Positions 42,726 through 51,048 of a DNA stretch of 64,000 bases are shown here, one piece after another. The translations under genes were made by a program, and so were the position numbers. Within the stretch, counting starts at the first letter, position 1. Every line of letters begins with the position of its first letter. Under the pieces are notes generated by a model. That model saw only the letters and a list, made by a program, of their open reading frames with translations, searched no databases and had not been told where the DNA came from. The DNA is taken from NCBI RefSeq assembly GCF_042651425.1, contig NZ_JBHSCW010000002.1, forward strand, positions 62,001 through 126,000, given 5' to 3'. Source of the stretch: Fodinicurvata halophila. Lineage in GTDB: Bacteria > Pseudomonadota > Alphaproteobacteria > Kiloniellales > DSM-21159.

Positions 42726-43298
42726 TCAAACCTTGTGACTTTGCTCTAGACACCCCCGCAATTCCAGTAACCGAGGCATCTCCTCCTGCTCCTGGATGGC
42801 GTTTCTGAAATACGCTTCCGATTGGCGGCGCTGGGATGGGGGATGATGATCCGCCGCCAGGAAGAAGCACACGGCCCCCGACTCATCGCTGAGGGGCAGT
42901 AGGATGCGACAGTAGTGCGGCGTCCGGCTGTCCTGCCACCCGGAGATACTGTGGACGATGGCGTCCTCTCGCTGCAGCGCTTCGCAGTAATGCCGGTAGA
43001 TGATCTGTCCGAACTGCGTCGGCTGGAGATCCTGGGGTCGCAGCCCCTTCATGCGGATCTGGTGAATGGACATGATCCCCTCACCCACCAGGCGGTAGAT
43101 GAAGTCCGGCTGGCCATCGCTGGAACGGCGCACCTCCACGAGGAAGATCCAATCCAGCAGGTCACGCAGTTCAAGTGGATCCAGATGCCGTTTCCGGGGC
43201 AGTTCCCCACCCGAGCGCAGGCTGTTCCAATAGCAGTACAGGCGATAGAGGTCGGGAAGACCTTCCTGGCTCAGCGCGACCTCTTCCGTTCTCAGCAC
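42726..43298 (-). CDS. PAS domain-containing protein (PAS_5 type)
   Basis: 190 aa from a GTG at 43298. The AAGGAG ribosome binding site 8 nt upstream of that GTG decides the start; the open frame to 43361 has no such site. The sequence follows the alphaproteobacterial PAS_5 pattern: YRLYCYWNSLRSGGELPRKR then HLDPLELRDLLDWIFLVEVR, FIYRLVGEGIMS, and RILLPLSDESGAVCFFLAAD near residue 145. It is a single-domain sensory or scaffold protein with no output domain. Function in the family is largely unknown. Confidence 0.82.
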   Translation of the reverse strand: MLRTEEVALSQEGLPDLYRLYCYWNSLRSGGELPRKRHLDPLELRDLLDWIFLVEVRRSSDGQPDFIYRLVGEGIMSIHQIRMKGLRPQDLQPTQFGQIIYRHYCEALQREDAIVHSISGWQDSRTPHYCRILLPLSDESGAVCFFLAADHHPPSQRRQSEAYFRNAIQEQEEMPRLLELRGCLEQSHKV

Positions 43299-43391
43299 CT
43301 GGGGTCTCCTTCCTGTCTGCACCCGAAAAGAGGGTATCCCCCACAGCAGAAAATGCACCAAAAAATTGCTTTGCCAGGTATCTTTCTCTCG

Positions 43392-43796
43392 TCACTTTGA
43401 ATTCTTCCGGCACTCCTGCGCCACAAGGTAGCGATCGCGCTCACTGAGCGACTTCCCGTTCCAGAAAACACGCCCATCCGAGCCGACTCGAATCCGCCCC
43501 AGGCGTATGGCCGAGCTCGAAAAGGCACTGTCGGGAAAGGGCGTGACCTCCAGCGGAAAGCTAAAGCTGTCTGGTATCCGAAAACCCGTGCCCCCATTCA
43601 GATCGGCCGGGGCCACGGGATTGCCATCGACATCCTCGCCGGGCTTGTAGGCGGGATCCTGACCGGCTTCCGCTTCATAGGGCTGCAGCAGGCGGCAGTC
43701 CTGCCGCGTGATGGTCAGGTCCAGATCTTTCGCCGCGACCGGCAGAGGCGTCAGCAGGATGAGAATTGTGCAAAATAAGCTGTAGCTTTTCACCAT
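43392..43796 (-). CDS. Small secreted protein of unknown function
   Basis: 134 aa with a clear Sec signal peptide: KSYSLFCTILILLTPLPVAA, cleavage likely after VAA. The mature part is polar, has two cysteines (one in RQDCRLLQPYE, one in VAQECRKNSK near the end) that could form a disulfide, and a central acidic, Gly-rich stretch. The region KYxP-like PAYKPGEDVDGNPVAPADLN suggests an extended surface. It is divergent from the purine permease gene with a 153-bp shared region. Not recognised beyond that. Confidence 0.72.
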   Translation of the reverse strand: MVKSYSLFCTILILLTPLPVAAKDLDLTITRQDCRLLQPYEAEAGQDPAYKPGEDVDGNPVAPADLNGGTGFRIPDSFSFPLEVTPFPDSAFSSSAIRLGRIRVGSDGRVFWNGKSLSERDRYLVAQECRKNSK

Positions 43797-43949
43797 ATTG
43801 ACAGGATAGCTTAGGCGCGTTTTCCGGCAAACGGAAACACGTCAACGACAGCAGGGAAATGACTTCCTGGGGGGAAGCGCAGATTGAAAGTTCCTGCCGG
43901 TTCGATGGAAGCAAATTGACGCGGCCGGCGGAGACACAAAGGGGGCAAG

Positions 43950-45242
43950 ATGCTGCAATCCTATTTCAAGCTCGCCGAGCACGGCACCACGGTCCGCACC
44001 GAAGTGCTGGCCGGATTCACCACCTTTCTCACCATGGCCTACATCACCTTCGTCAATCCGGCGATCCTGTCGGAGACGGGAATGGACTTCGGGGCGGTCT
44101 TCGTCGCCACCTGTGTGGCCGCGGCCATCGGTACCCTGATCATGGGGCTCTATGCCAACTACCCGATCGCCCTGGCGCCGGGCATGGGACTCAACGCCTA
44201 CTTCACCTACGGCGTCGTGCTCGGCATGGGCTACGAATGGCAGGTAGCTCTGGGCGCGGTCTTCCTGTCGGGCGTCCTCTTCCTGATCCTGTCCCTGCTG
44301 CCGGTGCGGGAATGGATCATCAACGCCATACCGCGCAGTCTCAAGATGGCGATTTCGGCCGGCATCGGCCTGTTCCTGGCCATCATCGCCCTGCAGAACG
44401 CGGGCATTGTCGTTGCCAGCGAGGCGACGCTGATCACGCTCGGGGATCTCACGGCCTGGCCGGCCATCCTGGCGCTTCTCGGATTCTTCGTCATGGTGGC
44501 CCTCGACGTTCACCGCATTCCAGGCTCCGTCATCATCGGCATACTGCTGGTGACCGGAATCGGGGTCGGCCTGGGCATCTCGGAATTCGAGGGCTTCCTC
44601 GACCTGCCGCCCGACCCGTCGCCGACCTTCCTGCAGCTGGATATCGGTGGGGCCCTGCAACTCGGCCTGGTGACGATCGTCTTCACCTTCCTGCTGGTTG
44701 ACCTCTTCGATACGGCCGGCACGCTGGTGGGCGTGGCCCATCGCGGAGGCCTGCTGGACGACAAGGGGCGCCTGCCACGCCTGCGCCAGGCCCTGCTGGC
44801 CGATTCCAGTGCCTCGGCCCTGGGCGCGCTTCTCGGCACGTCCACGACCACCAGCTACATCGAAAGCGCCTCGGGCATCCAGCAGGGCGGGCGCACAGGT
44901 CTGACCGCCGTGGTGGTGGCCCTGCTCTTCCTGCTCTGCCTCTTCATTTCCCCGCTGGCCTATACCATTCCCTCCTACGCCACGGCGCCGGCCCTGCTCT
45001 ATGTGGCCTGCATCATGGCACGCGGCCTGGGGGAAATGGACTGGACGGATGTCACCGAATCCACGCCGGCAGTTATCACAGCCATCGCCATGCCGTTCAC
45101 CTATTCCATCGCGGACGGCATCGGGATCGGCTTTATCACCTACGCCGTCATCAAGCTTCTGTCCGGTCGTCCCGCGGAATGCCCGATTGCGGTCTATCTG
45201 ATCGCCGTGCTCTTCGCGATCAAGTTCGCCTTCCTGCAATAG
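43950..45242 (+). CDS. NCS2-family purine permease (AzgA-like)
   Basis: 430 aa polytopic membrane protein. AzgA-type landmarks: RTEVLAGFTTFLTMAYITFV near residue 17, ANYPIALAPGMGLNAYFTYG near 72, ISAGIGLFLAIIALQNAGIV near 135, DLFDTAGTLVGVAHRGGLLD near 250 and SSASALGALLGTSTTTSYIE near 285. The ATG follows AAAGGGGGCAAG. It takes up adenine, guanine or hypoxanthine with protons, and would supply substrate for the adenine deaminase at 11675. A terminator follows directly. Confidence 0.93.
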   Translation: MLQSYFKLAEHGTTVRTEVLAGFTTFLTMAYITFVNPAILSETGMDFGAVFVATCVAAAIGTLIMGLYANYPIALAPGMGLNAYFTYGVVLGMGYEWQVALGAVFLSGVLFLILSLLPVREWIINAIPRSLKMAISAGIGLFLAIIALQNAGIVVASEATLITLGDLTAWPAILALLGFFVMVALDVHRIPGSVIIGILLVTGIGVGLGISEFEGFLDLPPDPSPTFLQLDIGGALQLGLVTIVFTFLLVDLFDTAGTLVGVAHRGGLLDDKGRLPRLRQALLADSSASALGALLGTSTTTSYIESASGIQQGGRTGLTAVVVALLFLLCLFISPLAYTIPSYATAPALLYVACIMARGLGEMDWTDVTESTPAVITAIAMPFTYSIADGIGIGFITYAVIKLLSGRPAECPIAVYLIAVLFAIKFAFLQ

Positions 45243-45260
45243 CGGAGGGTTCCATGAAGT

Positions 45261-45297
45261 AAACGGCCCATCCTTATCTGGGCGGGCCGTTTCTTTT
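45261..45297 (+). terminator. Intrinsic terminator of the purine permease gene
   Basis: aaacggccc and gggccgttt form a perfect 9-bp stem followed by ctttt on the plus strand, 18 bp after the permease stop codon. Confidence 0.85.
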
Positions 45298-45557
45298 CGA
45301 AGCCATGAATGCTGCGGCGCAATATAAAATTATGGTGACTCGGCCATATCTTTCCATTATTTTCACAATCGTTCGCGCAGGGGTGCGCGAATGCCAAGTC
45401 TGCGGAGGAACGCCGCCCAGTTTCCCCTCAAGAAGGAAACGGGCAAAGGAACAGGATAAGAGGCTGCAAGGCCCCATCCATTTCAGGCAGGTCGCAACAG
45501 CGAACCTGCCTCTACTTTGTCCGGCTCACCGAACACTGTCAGCAAGCACAGATCCAT
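45298..45557. other. Intergenic stretch with two strong stem-loops between convergent genes
   Basis: With the preceding terminator this forms a 315-bp gap between the purine permease and the DUF1467-type gene. One stem-loop at 45372-45391 has perfect 8-bp arms TTCGCGCA/TGCGCGAA around gggg. A second at 45485-45511 has arms aggcaggtcgc/gcgaacctgcct with one bulged base around aaca. The second may terminate the long minus-strand nuo-tail transcript, though no U-run follows. An AT-rich -10-like tataaaat lies near 45325-45335, so a small RNA on the plus strand cannot be excluded. A 97-codon frame on the plus strand has no recognisable product. Confidence 0.5.
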
Positions 45558-45812
45558 TCACGAATAGATGTCGGGGGCCATCTCCCGGAAAGAGATGAGG
45601 TCGGCTTCGATGACGAAGTAGACAATCAGCCAGATAACGGCACTGATCAGCGTCGTCGCAATGGCCTTGCGCCCCAGCATGGGATTCTTCGGAGCCCCGG
45701 TCTCGTGGCCCGGTTCCGGATTGTCGTCCCGTCTGACGCCCCAGGGCAGGACGGTGAAGATCACCACCCACCAGACAACGATATAGACCATTACGCCGGT
45801 AAACCAGTTCAT
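45558..45812 (-). CDS. DUF1467 family membrane protein
   Basis: 84 aa from the ATG at 45812. Two membrane helices (residues about 5-25 and 55-75) flank a cytoplasmic loop GVRRDDNPEPGHETGAPKNP, the hallmark of DUF1467. It follows the methylmalonyl-CoA epimerase gene, the usual location in alphaproteobacteria. The frame is open to 45971, but this runs into the epimerase gene and lacks family match. It ends the minus-strand cluster. Function unknown. Confidence 0.85.
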   Translation of the reverse strand: MNWFTGVMVYIVVWWVVIFTVLPWGVRRDDNPEPGHETGAPKNPMLGRKAIATTLISAVIWLIVYFVIEADLISFREMAPDIYS

Positions 45813-45876
45813 CTCCGGTCGACCTTGGGTTTGTCTTCCGATTCGGGATACAGCCAGAACCTCTCCACAGCGGCCA

Positions 45877-46281
45877 TCATACCCGCTCCAGCTCGATGAG
45901 TGTGCCGAAGAAGTCCTTTGGGTGCAGGAACAGCACAGGCTTGCCATGAGCCCCGATCTTCGGTTCGCCATCGCCCAATACGCGAGCCCCCTGTTCCGTC
46001 AGATGCTCGCGTGCAGCATGGATGTCGTCGACTTCGTAACAGATATGGTGAATGCCGCCCGAGGGGGATTTCTGCAGGAAGTTCGCGATGGGCGACTCTT
46101 CGCCCAACGGATGCAGGAGCTCGATCTTGGTGTTGGGCAACTCCACGAACACGACCGTCACTCCATGATCGGGCTGCGCCAGGGGCTCTGACACCACTGC
46201 CCCCAGGGTATCGCGATAGCTGGCGGCCGCAGCCTCCAGGTCGGGGACTGCGATGGCAACATGATTCAGTCGGCCGATCAT
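45877..46281 (-). CDS. mce: Methylmalonyl-CoA epimerase
   Basis: 134 aa from the ATG at 46281. It is a vicinal-oxygen-chelate fold enzyme that interconverts (R)- and (S)-methylmalonyl-CoA in propionate and branched-chain catabolism. Landmarks: GRLNHVAIAVPDLEAAAASY at the start (first metal His), KIELLHPLGEESPIANFLQK near residue 55 (metal Glu/His region), GGIHHICYEVDD near 75 and VLFLHPKDFFGTLIELERV at the end (last metal Glu). The length is typical. It sits in the conserved tail of the nuo cluster. Confidence 0.92.
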   Translation of the reverse strand: MIGRLNHVAIAVPDLEAAAASYRDTLGAVVSEPLAQPDHGVTVVFVELPNTKIELLHPLGEESPIANFLQKSPSGGIHHICYEVDDIHAAREHLTEQGARVLGDGEPKIGAHGKPVLFLHPKDFFGTLIELERV

Positions 46282-46343
46282 GCGGATATAAACCTCCGTT
46301 CCGGCGAATGCCCGTTTCGGCAAGGAAAGCGCATCCGGCAGCC

Positions 46344-48038
46344 TCAGTCCAGCCGGATCACCTGGACCTCGACAATCGGCTTCTTGCCAAGGGCTCGGGT
46401 CAGGGCCCGGCGCGCAGCGACACGCCCCGCCTCCCCGATGGCGTCGTCCTTCTTGCGGTCTTCGCGGCTGAGACGATGCAGCGCATCCTCCACGGCATCC
46501 AGGACATCGTCCTCGACCTCAGCTTCCTTCTCCATATCGAAAAGTGCATCGGCCGTCAGTACGGGATCGGCGGCAAGCTCGCCCTTGTCATCCACCACAA
46601 GGGTCAGGACGGCAGAGCCGTTGAAGACCATGCGCTTGCGCATGCGCAGCACCGGGCTGTCCAGATCCCGCAGGACAGACCCGTCCAGTACCAACCGGCC
46701 GCTGTGGACATTGTCGATTACCTCTGCCGGTCCCGGCACCAGGCGAATCATGGCTCCGTTGCGGGTGTCGATGACCTCGGGGACCTGACAGGCATGGGCA
46801 AGCTCCGCATGTGCCGCCAGATGGCGTGGCTCGCCATGGACCGGAATGGCCACACGCGGACGGACCCACTGGTACATCTGCGACAGTTCCCCGCGACAGG
46901 GATGGCCGGAGACGTGAATGTCGCGCTTGATGTCGGCGGTGATCAGATGGATGCCTCGATCGGACAGCAGGTTGTAGAGTGCCAGGATCGCCTTCTCGTT
47001 CCCCGGAATCACCCGCGAGGAAAAAACGACACTGTCTCCCTCCTGCAGTTCCACATCCGGGTGATCGCCATTGGCGATGCGCCAGAGCGCGGCCCGCGGC
47101 TCTCCCTGGGAGCCGGTACAGAGCAGGAGGACCTCCTCGCGCGGCAGGTAGTCGATATCCCGTACATCGATGAGCGGGGGCATGTCCTGCAGATAGCCGG
47201 CCTCGCGGGCCGAGGCGATGATTCGGTGCATGGAACGCCCGACCAGGGCCACGCGTCGCCCGTGGGTCTCGGCGACACGCATAACGGTTTCCAGGCGCGC
47301 CACATTGCTGGCGAAACAGGCCACCGCCACACGCCCCTTCAACCCGGCAAGCTCGCGCTCCAGGGCCGCGCGCACATCCAGTTCCGAACCGGAATCCCCC
47401 TCCACCATGGCATTCGTGGAATCGCAGATCATGGCCTGGACATTCTCGTCGGCCAGCGAAATCAAACGCTGCTTGTCATAATCATCCCCGACCAGGGGGT
47501 CGGGATCCAGCTTCCAGTCCCCGGTATGCAGGACAGTGCCGCAGGACGAGCGCAGGATCACCGCATTGGGTTCCGGTATGGAATGTGTCAGGGTCACCAG
47601 CTCGACCTCGAAGGGCCCCACACGGAACTGCCCGGATAGGGGAACCTCAATGATGTCCGGCACGTCCGTCGCCTTGTCGTCCGCGAACTTGCGGCGCAGC
47701 AGGGCGGCCGTGAAAGGGGTAGCATAGACCGGGCAGCGCAGCTTGGGCCAGATATAGCTGACGGCTCCGATATGATCCTCGTGCGCATGCGTGAGCACGA
47801 GTCCGGCCAAGCGGTCCGCCCGTTCGACGATGAAGTCCGGATCGGGCATGACCATCTCGATTCCGGGCAGCTCATGTTCACCGAACGCCACGCCCAGGTC
47901 GATCATCAACCACTGTCCGGCATGACCATAGAGGTTCATGTTCATGCCGATCTCACCCGTGCCACCCAGCGGCAAGAAGAGCAGTTCATCGTCGCCCGGC
48001 GTGTGAATCCCCGGTGCGGTCTTGCGTTTCCTGGTCAC
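46344..48038 (-). CDS. Ribonuclease J
   Basis: 564 aa metallo-beta-lactamase/beta-CASP nuclease with 5-prime exo and endo activity in mRNA decay and rRNA processing. Zinc motifs: LVLTHAHEDHIGAVSYIW near residue 78 and VLHTGDWKLDPDP near 160. The beta-CASP part has ICDSTNAMVEGDSGSE near 200, LCTGSQGEPRAALWRIANGD near 305 and VSGHPCRGELSQMYQWVRP near 365, with AIPVHGEPRHLAAHAEL. The ATG overlaps the TGA of coaX (ATGA). The length is typical for alphaproteobacterial RNase J. Confidence 0.94.
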   Translation of the reverse strand: MTRKRKTAPGIHTPGDDELLFLPLGGTGEIGMNMNLYGHAGQWLMIDLGVAFGEHELPGIEMVMPDPDFIVERADRLAGLVLTHAHEDHIGAVSYIWPKLRCPVYATPFTAALLRRKFADDKATDVPDIIEVPLSGQFRVGPFEVELVTLTHSIPEPNAVILRSSCGTVLHTGDWKLDPDPLVGDDYDKQRLISLADENVQAMICDSTNAMVEGDSGSELDVRAALERELAGLKGRVAVACFASNVARLETVMRVAETHGRRVALVGRSMHRIIASAREAGYLQDMPPLIDVRDIDYLPREEVLLLCTGSQGEPRAALWRIANGDHPDVELQEGDSVVFSSRVIPGNEKAILALYNLLSDRGIHLITADIKRDIHVSGHPCRGELSQMYQWVRPRVAIPVHGEPRHLAAHAELAHACQVPEVIDTRNGAMIRLVPGPAEVIDNVHSGRLVLDGSVLRDLDSPVLRMRKRMVFNGSAVLTLVVDDKGELAADPVLTADALFDMEKEAEVEDDVLDAVEDALHRLSREDRKKDDAIGEAGRVAARRALTRALGKKPIVEVQVIRLD

Positions 48039-48814
48039 GCTGATGCCTTCCTGTAAGCCTCGTAGAGCAGACGCAGACCGATCACGGTCAGGTCCCTGTT
48101 GACGTGATGAATGGAGTCCGTCGTTTCGTGGAACAAAGGTGCCAGGCCGCCCGTACCAATCACGGTGTGCTGGATTTCCTTCTCCTGCTGGATACGGGAG
48201 ACGAGCCCCTCGATCAGCCCGATATACCCCCAGAAGACGCCCGATTGCATTGCCGAGACGGTATCGTCCCCGATTACGGCCTCGGGCTTCTCCACGGCGA
48301 TGCGCGGCAGACGCGCCGCGGCATTGTAGAGGGCGTCCATGGACAGGTTGATACCGGGGGCGATGATGCCGCCGCTGTAGCCACCGTCCGGATCGATCAT
48401 GTCGAAGGTGGTGGCCGTGCCGAAGTCCACCACGATCAGCGATCCGCCATAGAGCTCGTGCGCGGCCACGGCGTTGGCGAGCCGGTCAGCCCCGACCTGT
48501 TCCGGTCGCGCAATCCGGATGGGGATGTTGTAGCCGGCCACTGCCTCTTCCACGGACAGTGGAATGCAGTCGAAATAGCCAGTGATCAGGCGCCTCAGTT
48601 CGCGCGTTGCCGCCGGCACCACGTTGGAAATGATGCAGCCGTCGATATCGGCTGGCGTGACGCCTTTCAGCATCATCAACTGCGTCAGCCAGACGGCATA
48701 TTCGTCGGCCGTGCGCCTGGAATCCGACGAACAGCGCCACTGGGCAATCAGCTCCTCCCCATCGAAAAGAGCGAAGACGGCGTTGGTATTCCCGGAATCG
48801 ATCGCCAGAAGCAT
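48035..48814 (-). CDS. coaX: Type III pantothenate kinase
   Basis: 259 aa. It phosphorylates pantothenate, the first step to coenzyme A. Motifs of the ASKHA fold: LLAIDSGNTNAVFALFDG at the start (phosphate 1), VGADRLANAVAAHELYGG near residue 105 (pantothenate/metal site) and VVDFGTATTFDMIDPDGGYS near 128, followed by GGIIAPGINLSMDAL. It lies 3 bp after birA and overlaps the RNase J gene by 4 bp. The order birA-coaX-rnj downstream of nuoN is widely conserved in alphaproteobacteria. Confidence 0.95.
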   Translation of the reverse strand: MLLAIDSGNTNAVFALFDGEELIAQWRCSSDSRRTADEYAVWLTQLMMLKGVTPADIDGCIISNVVPAATRELRRLITGYFDCIPLSVEEAVAGYNIPIRIARPEQVGADRLANAVAAHELYGGSLIVVDFGTATTFDMIDPDGGYSGGIIAPGINLSMDALYNAAARLPRIAVEKPEAVIGDDTVSAMQSGVFWGYIGLIEGLVSRIQQEKEIQHTVIGTGGLAPLFHETTDSIHHVNRDLTVIGLRLLYEAYRKASA

Positions 48815-48817
48815 GGA

Positions 48818-49588
48818 TTATCCTGAAGGAAAGACATCTCCGCTGGAGATGCGACGGCGGGTGCCATCGTCAAGTGTCAGCAAAAGATAGCCATTCGGGT
48901 CGATATCCTCGAAGACACCAGCCAGCGTTTCCGAAGGCAGGCGCAGCTCGATGCGCTCGCCCTTGCGTTCGGCATGCTGCAGCCAGCGACTGCGCACTGA
49001 CGCGAAGCCGTTATCCAGCCAGCGACTGGTCCATGCCAGCATGTGACGGCCGAAGGCTTCCAGAAGTTCGATGTCATCCACCTGGCCGGCTCCCTCGTCA
49101 TGCAGGCAGGTGGCCCGGTAGGGCGTATCCAAAGGCGCGCTGACGATATTAACCCCGCATCCGAGGATAAGATGGTCGATTCCGCCGCCGGTCAGCGAAC
49201 GCGATTCCAGAAGGATCCCGGCAACCTTGCCGTGATTCAGCAGCACATCGTTCGGCCACTTGTAGGTCACGTTGACCGGCGGCGAGACGGCCCCGATGGC
49301 ATCGCCTATGGCAAGTGCCGCCACGAATCCCAACTGCACGGCTTCCGAGGGCTCGCATTCAGGCCGCAGCACCAGCGAGAGGTAGAGGTTGCCCGGCGGA
49401 CTGGTCCATTCGCGTCCCTGCCGCCCGCGTCCTGTCGTCTGCTCGCGGGCCCAGATCAGGGTACCGTCTTCGGCTCCCGTTTCGGCCAGACGTCGCGCCT
49501 CGTCCATGGTCGAGTTCACGGACTCGTGCTGAACCAGCCTGTAAGCGGGGGGAAGCCGTACTGGCCTGTCCTCGCGCGGTTCCATCAT
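48818..49588 (-). CDS. birA: Biotin--[acetyl-CoA-carboxylase] ligase
   Basis: 256 aa. It attaches biotin to the carrier domain of acetyl-CoA carboxylase. Catalytic motifs: TTGRGRQGREWTSPPGNLYL near residue 50 (biotinyl-AMP loop), VTYKWPNDVLLNHGKVAGIL near 105 and GCGVNIVSAPLDTPYRA near 140. The C-terminal SH3-like domain ends LTLDDGTRRRISSGDVFP. The N-terminal DNA-binding domain of the E. coli repressor form is absent, so it is enzyme only. The ATG overlaps the nuoN stop (ATGATGG). Confidence 0.94.
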   Translation of the reverse strand: MMEPREDRPVRLPPAYRLVQHESVNSTMDEARRLAETGAEDGTLIWAREQTTGRGRQGREWTSPPGNLYLSLVLRPECEPSEAVQLGFVAALAIGDAIGAVSPPVNVTYKWPNDVLLNHGKVAGILLESRSLTGGGIDHLILGCGVNIVSAPLDTPYRATCLHDEGAGQVDDIELLEAFGRHMLAWTSRWLDNGFASVRSRWLQHAERKGERIELRLPSETLAGVFEDIDPNGYLLLTLDDGTRRRISSGDVFPSG

Positions 49589-51036
49589 GATCCGGCCGGG
49601 AAGAAGGATTCGGCCGCCGCCGTTGCGCTATCGAGAATGGGGGATGGCATCACGAAGAACAGCATCACGATGATTCCCGTTGCCGTCAGGACCACGGCCA
49701 TCTCGCGGCCGATCGGCTGGTCGAAAGCCTCCGAGGGCTCGTCGAAATACATCACCTTGACGATACGCAGGTAATAGAAGGCCGCGACCACGCTGGTCAG
49801 GACACCGACGACAGCCAGGATATAGAGGCCTGATTCAACAGCCGCCAGGAAGACGTAGAACTTGCCGAAGAAGCCCGCCATCGGCGGAATGCCGGCCATG
49901 GAGAACATGAAGATCGCCAGCGCCAGGGCAATCAGCGGGTTGGTGCGGCTCAGCCCCTTCAGGTCGTCGATGCGTTCCACCATCCGGTCGTTCACCCGCA
50001 TGCAGAGGATAACCGCGAAGGTCCCGACATTCATGAAGAGGTAGATGGCCATATAGACCGCAACGGCCCGGATACCCTCGGGCGTGCCCGCGGCCAGACC
50101 GACCAACGCATAGCCCATGTTGCCGATGGAACTGTAGGCCATCAGGCGCTTGATGTTGGTCTGGTTGATGGCCGCCAGGGCGCCCACGATCATGGACGCG
50201 ATGGAGATGAAGACGATGATCTGCTGCCACTGCTCCACCAGGTCGCCGAAGGGTCCCATGAGAATCCGCACGAAGAGCGCAATGGCGGCAATCTTGGGGG
50301 CAACGGCGAAGAAGGCCGTGATGGCCGTCGGCGCGCCTTCGTAGACGTCCGGCGTCCACATGTGGAAGGGTACGGCGGACACCTTGAAGGCCATGCCTGC
50401 AGCCAGGAAGACAAGCCCCACGAGCAGGCCCAGGGAAACCTCGCCGCCCTCGGCAAAGAGGTCGGCCAGAGCCACGAAATCGGTGGTGCCCGAGAAGCCG
50501 TAGATCATGGAGAGGCCGTAGAGCAGCATGCCCGAGGACAAGGCGCCCAGCACAAAGTACTTCAGGCCGGCTTCGGAGGAACGCAGGGTATCGCGACGGA
50601 TCGCGGCCACCACATAGAGCGCCAGGCTCTGCAGCTCCACGGCCATGTAGAGCGCGATCAGGTCGTTGGCCGAGATCATCATCAGCATGCCGACGGTGGC
50701 AAACAGCAGCAGCACCGGCAACTCGAAGCGCGCCATCTGTTCGCGCTCAATATAGCGCTGGGCCATGACCATGGTGAGCGCCGCCCCGATCAGCACCAGC
50801 ATCTTCATGAAATCGCCGAAGCCGTCGTTCGCGAACAGGCCGTTGAAGGCCGAGGTGTGCCGGGTGGGCCCCATGAGCAGCAGGCCCAGGGTCACGATGA
50901 TGGCACTGACCGCCAGGGTCATGACCAGGCGCGACGAGCCCTCGCCGCGGAACACACCGACCATCAGAAGGGCGATGGCACTACAGGCCAGGAAGATCTC
51001 CGGCAGAGCTGTCAGAATGTCGCTTCCGATATTCAC
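49585..51036 (-). CDS. nuoN: NADH-quinone oxidoreductase subunit N
   Basis: 483 aa proton-pumping membrane subunit of complex I, of the Mrp-antiporter-like family. It shows about 14 helices and typical stretches ISANDLIALYMAVELQSLAL near residue 120 with the key Glu, KVSAVPFHMWTPDVYEGAPT near 228 with the broken-helix Lys, and LMAYSSIGNMGYALVGLAAG near 300. It ends the nuo run and overlaps birA. Length and order are normal. Confidence 0.96.
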   Translation of the reverse strand: MNIGSDILTALPEIFLACSAIALLMVGVFRGEGSSRLVMTLAVSAIIVTLGLLLMGPTRHTSAFNGLFANDGFGDFMKMLVLIGAALTMVMAQRYIEREQMARFELPVLLLFATVGMLMMISANDLIALYMAVELQSLALYVVAAIRRDTLRSSEAGLKYFVLGALSSGMLLYGLSMIYGFSGTTDFVALADLFAEGGEVSLGLLVGLVFLAAGMAFKVSAVPFHMWTPDVYEGAPTAITAFFAVAPKIAAIALFVRILMGPFGDLVEQWQQIIVFISIASMIVGALAAINQTNIKRLMAYSSIGNMGYALVGLAAGTPEGIRAVAVYMAIYLFMNVGTFAVILCMRVNDRMVERIDDLKGLSRTNPLIALALAIFMFSMAGIPPMAGFFGKFYVFLAAVESGLYILAVVGVLTSVVAAFYYLRIVKVMYFDEPSEAFDQPIGREMAVVLTATGIIVMLFFVMPSPILDSATAAAESFFPAGS

Positions 51037-51048
51037 GGTCCGTGCCCC

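Noticed and set aside
45305..45598. 97-codon plus-strand frame after the purine permease
   Set aside because: No ribosome binding site, no family match, and it overlaps stem-loops and the end of the DUF1467-type gene.
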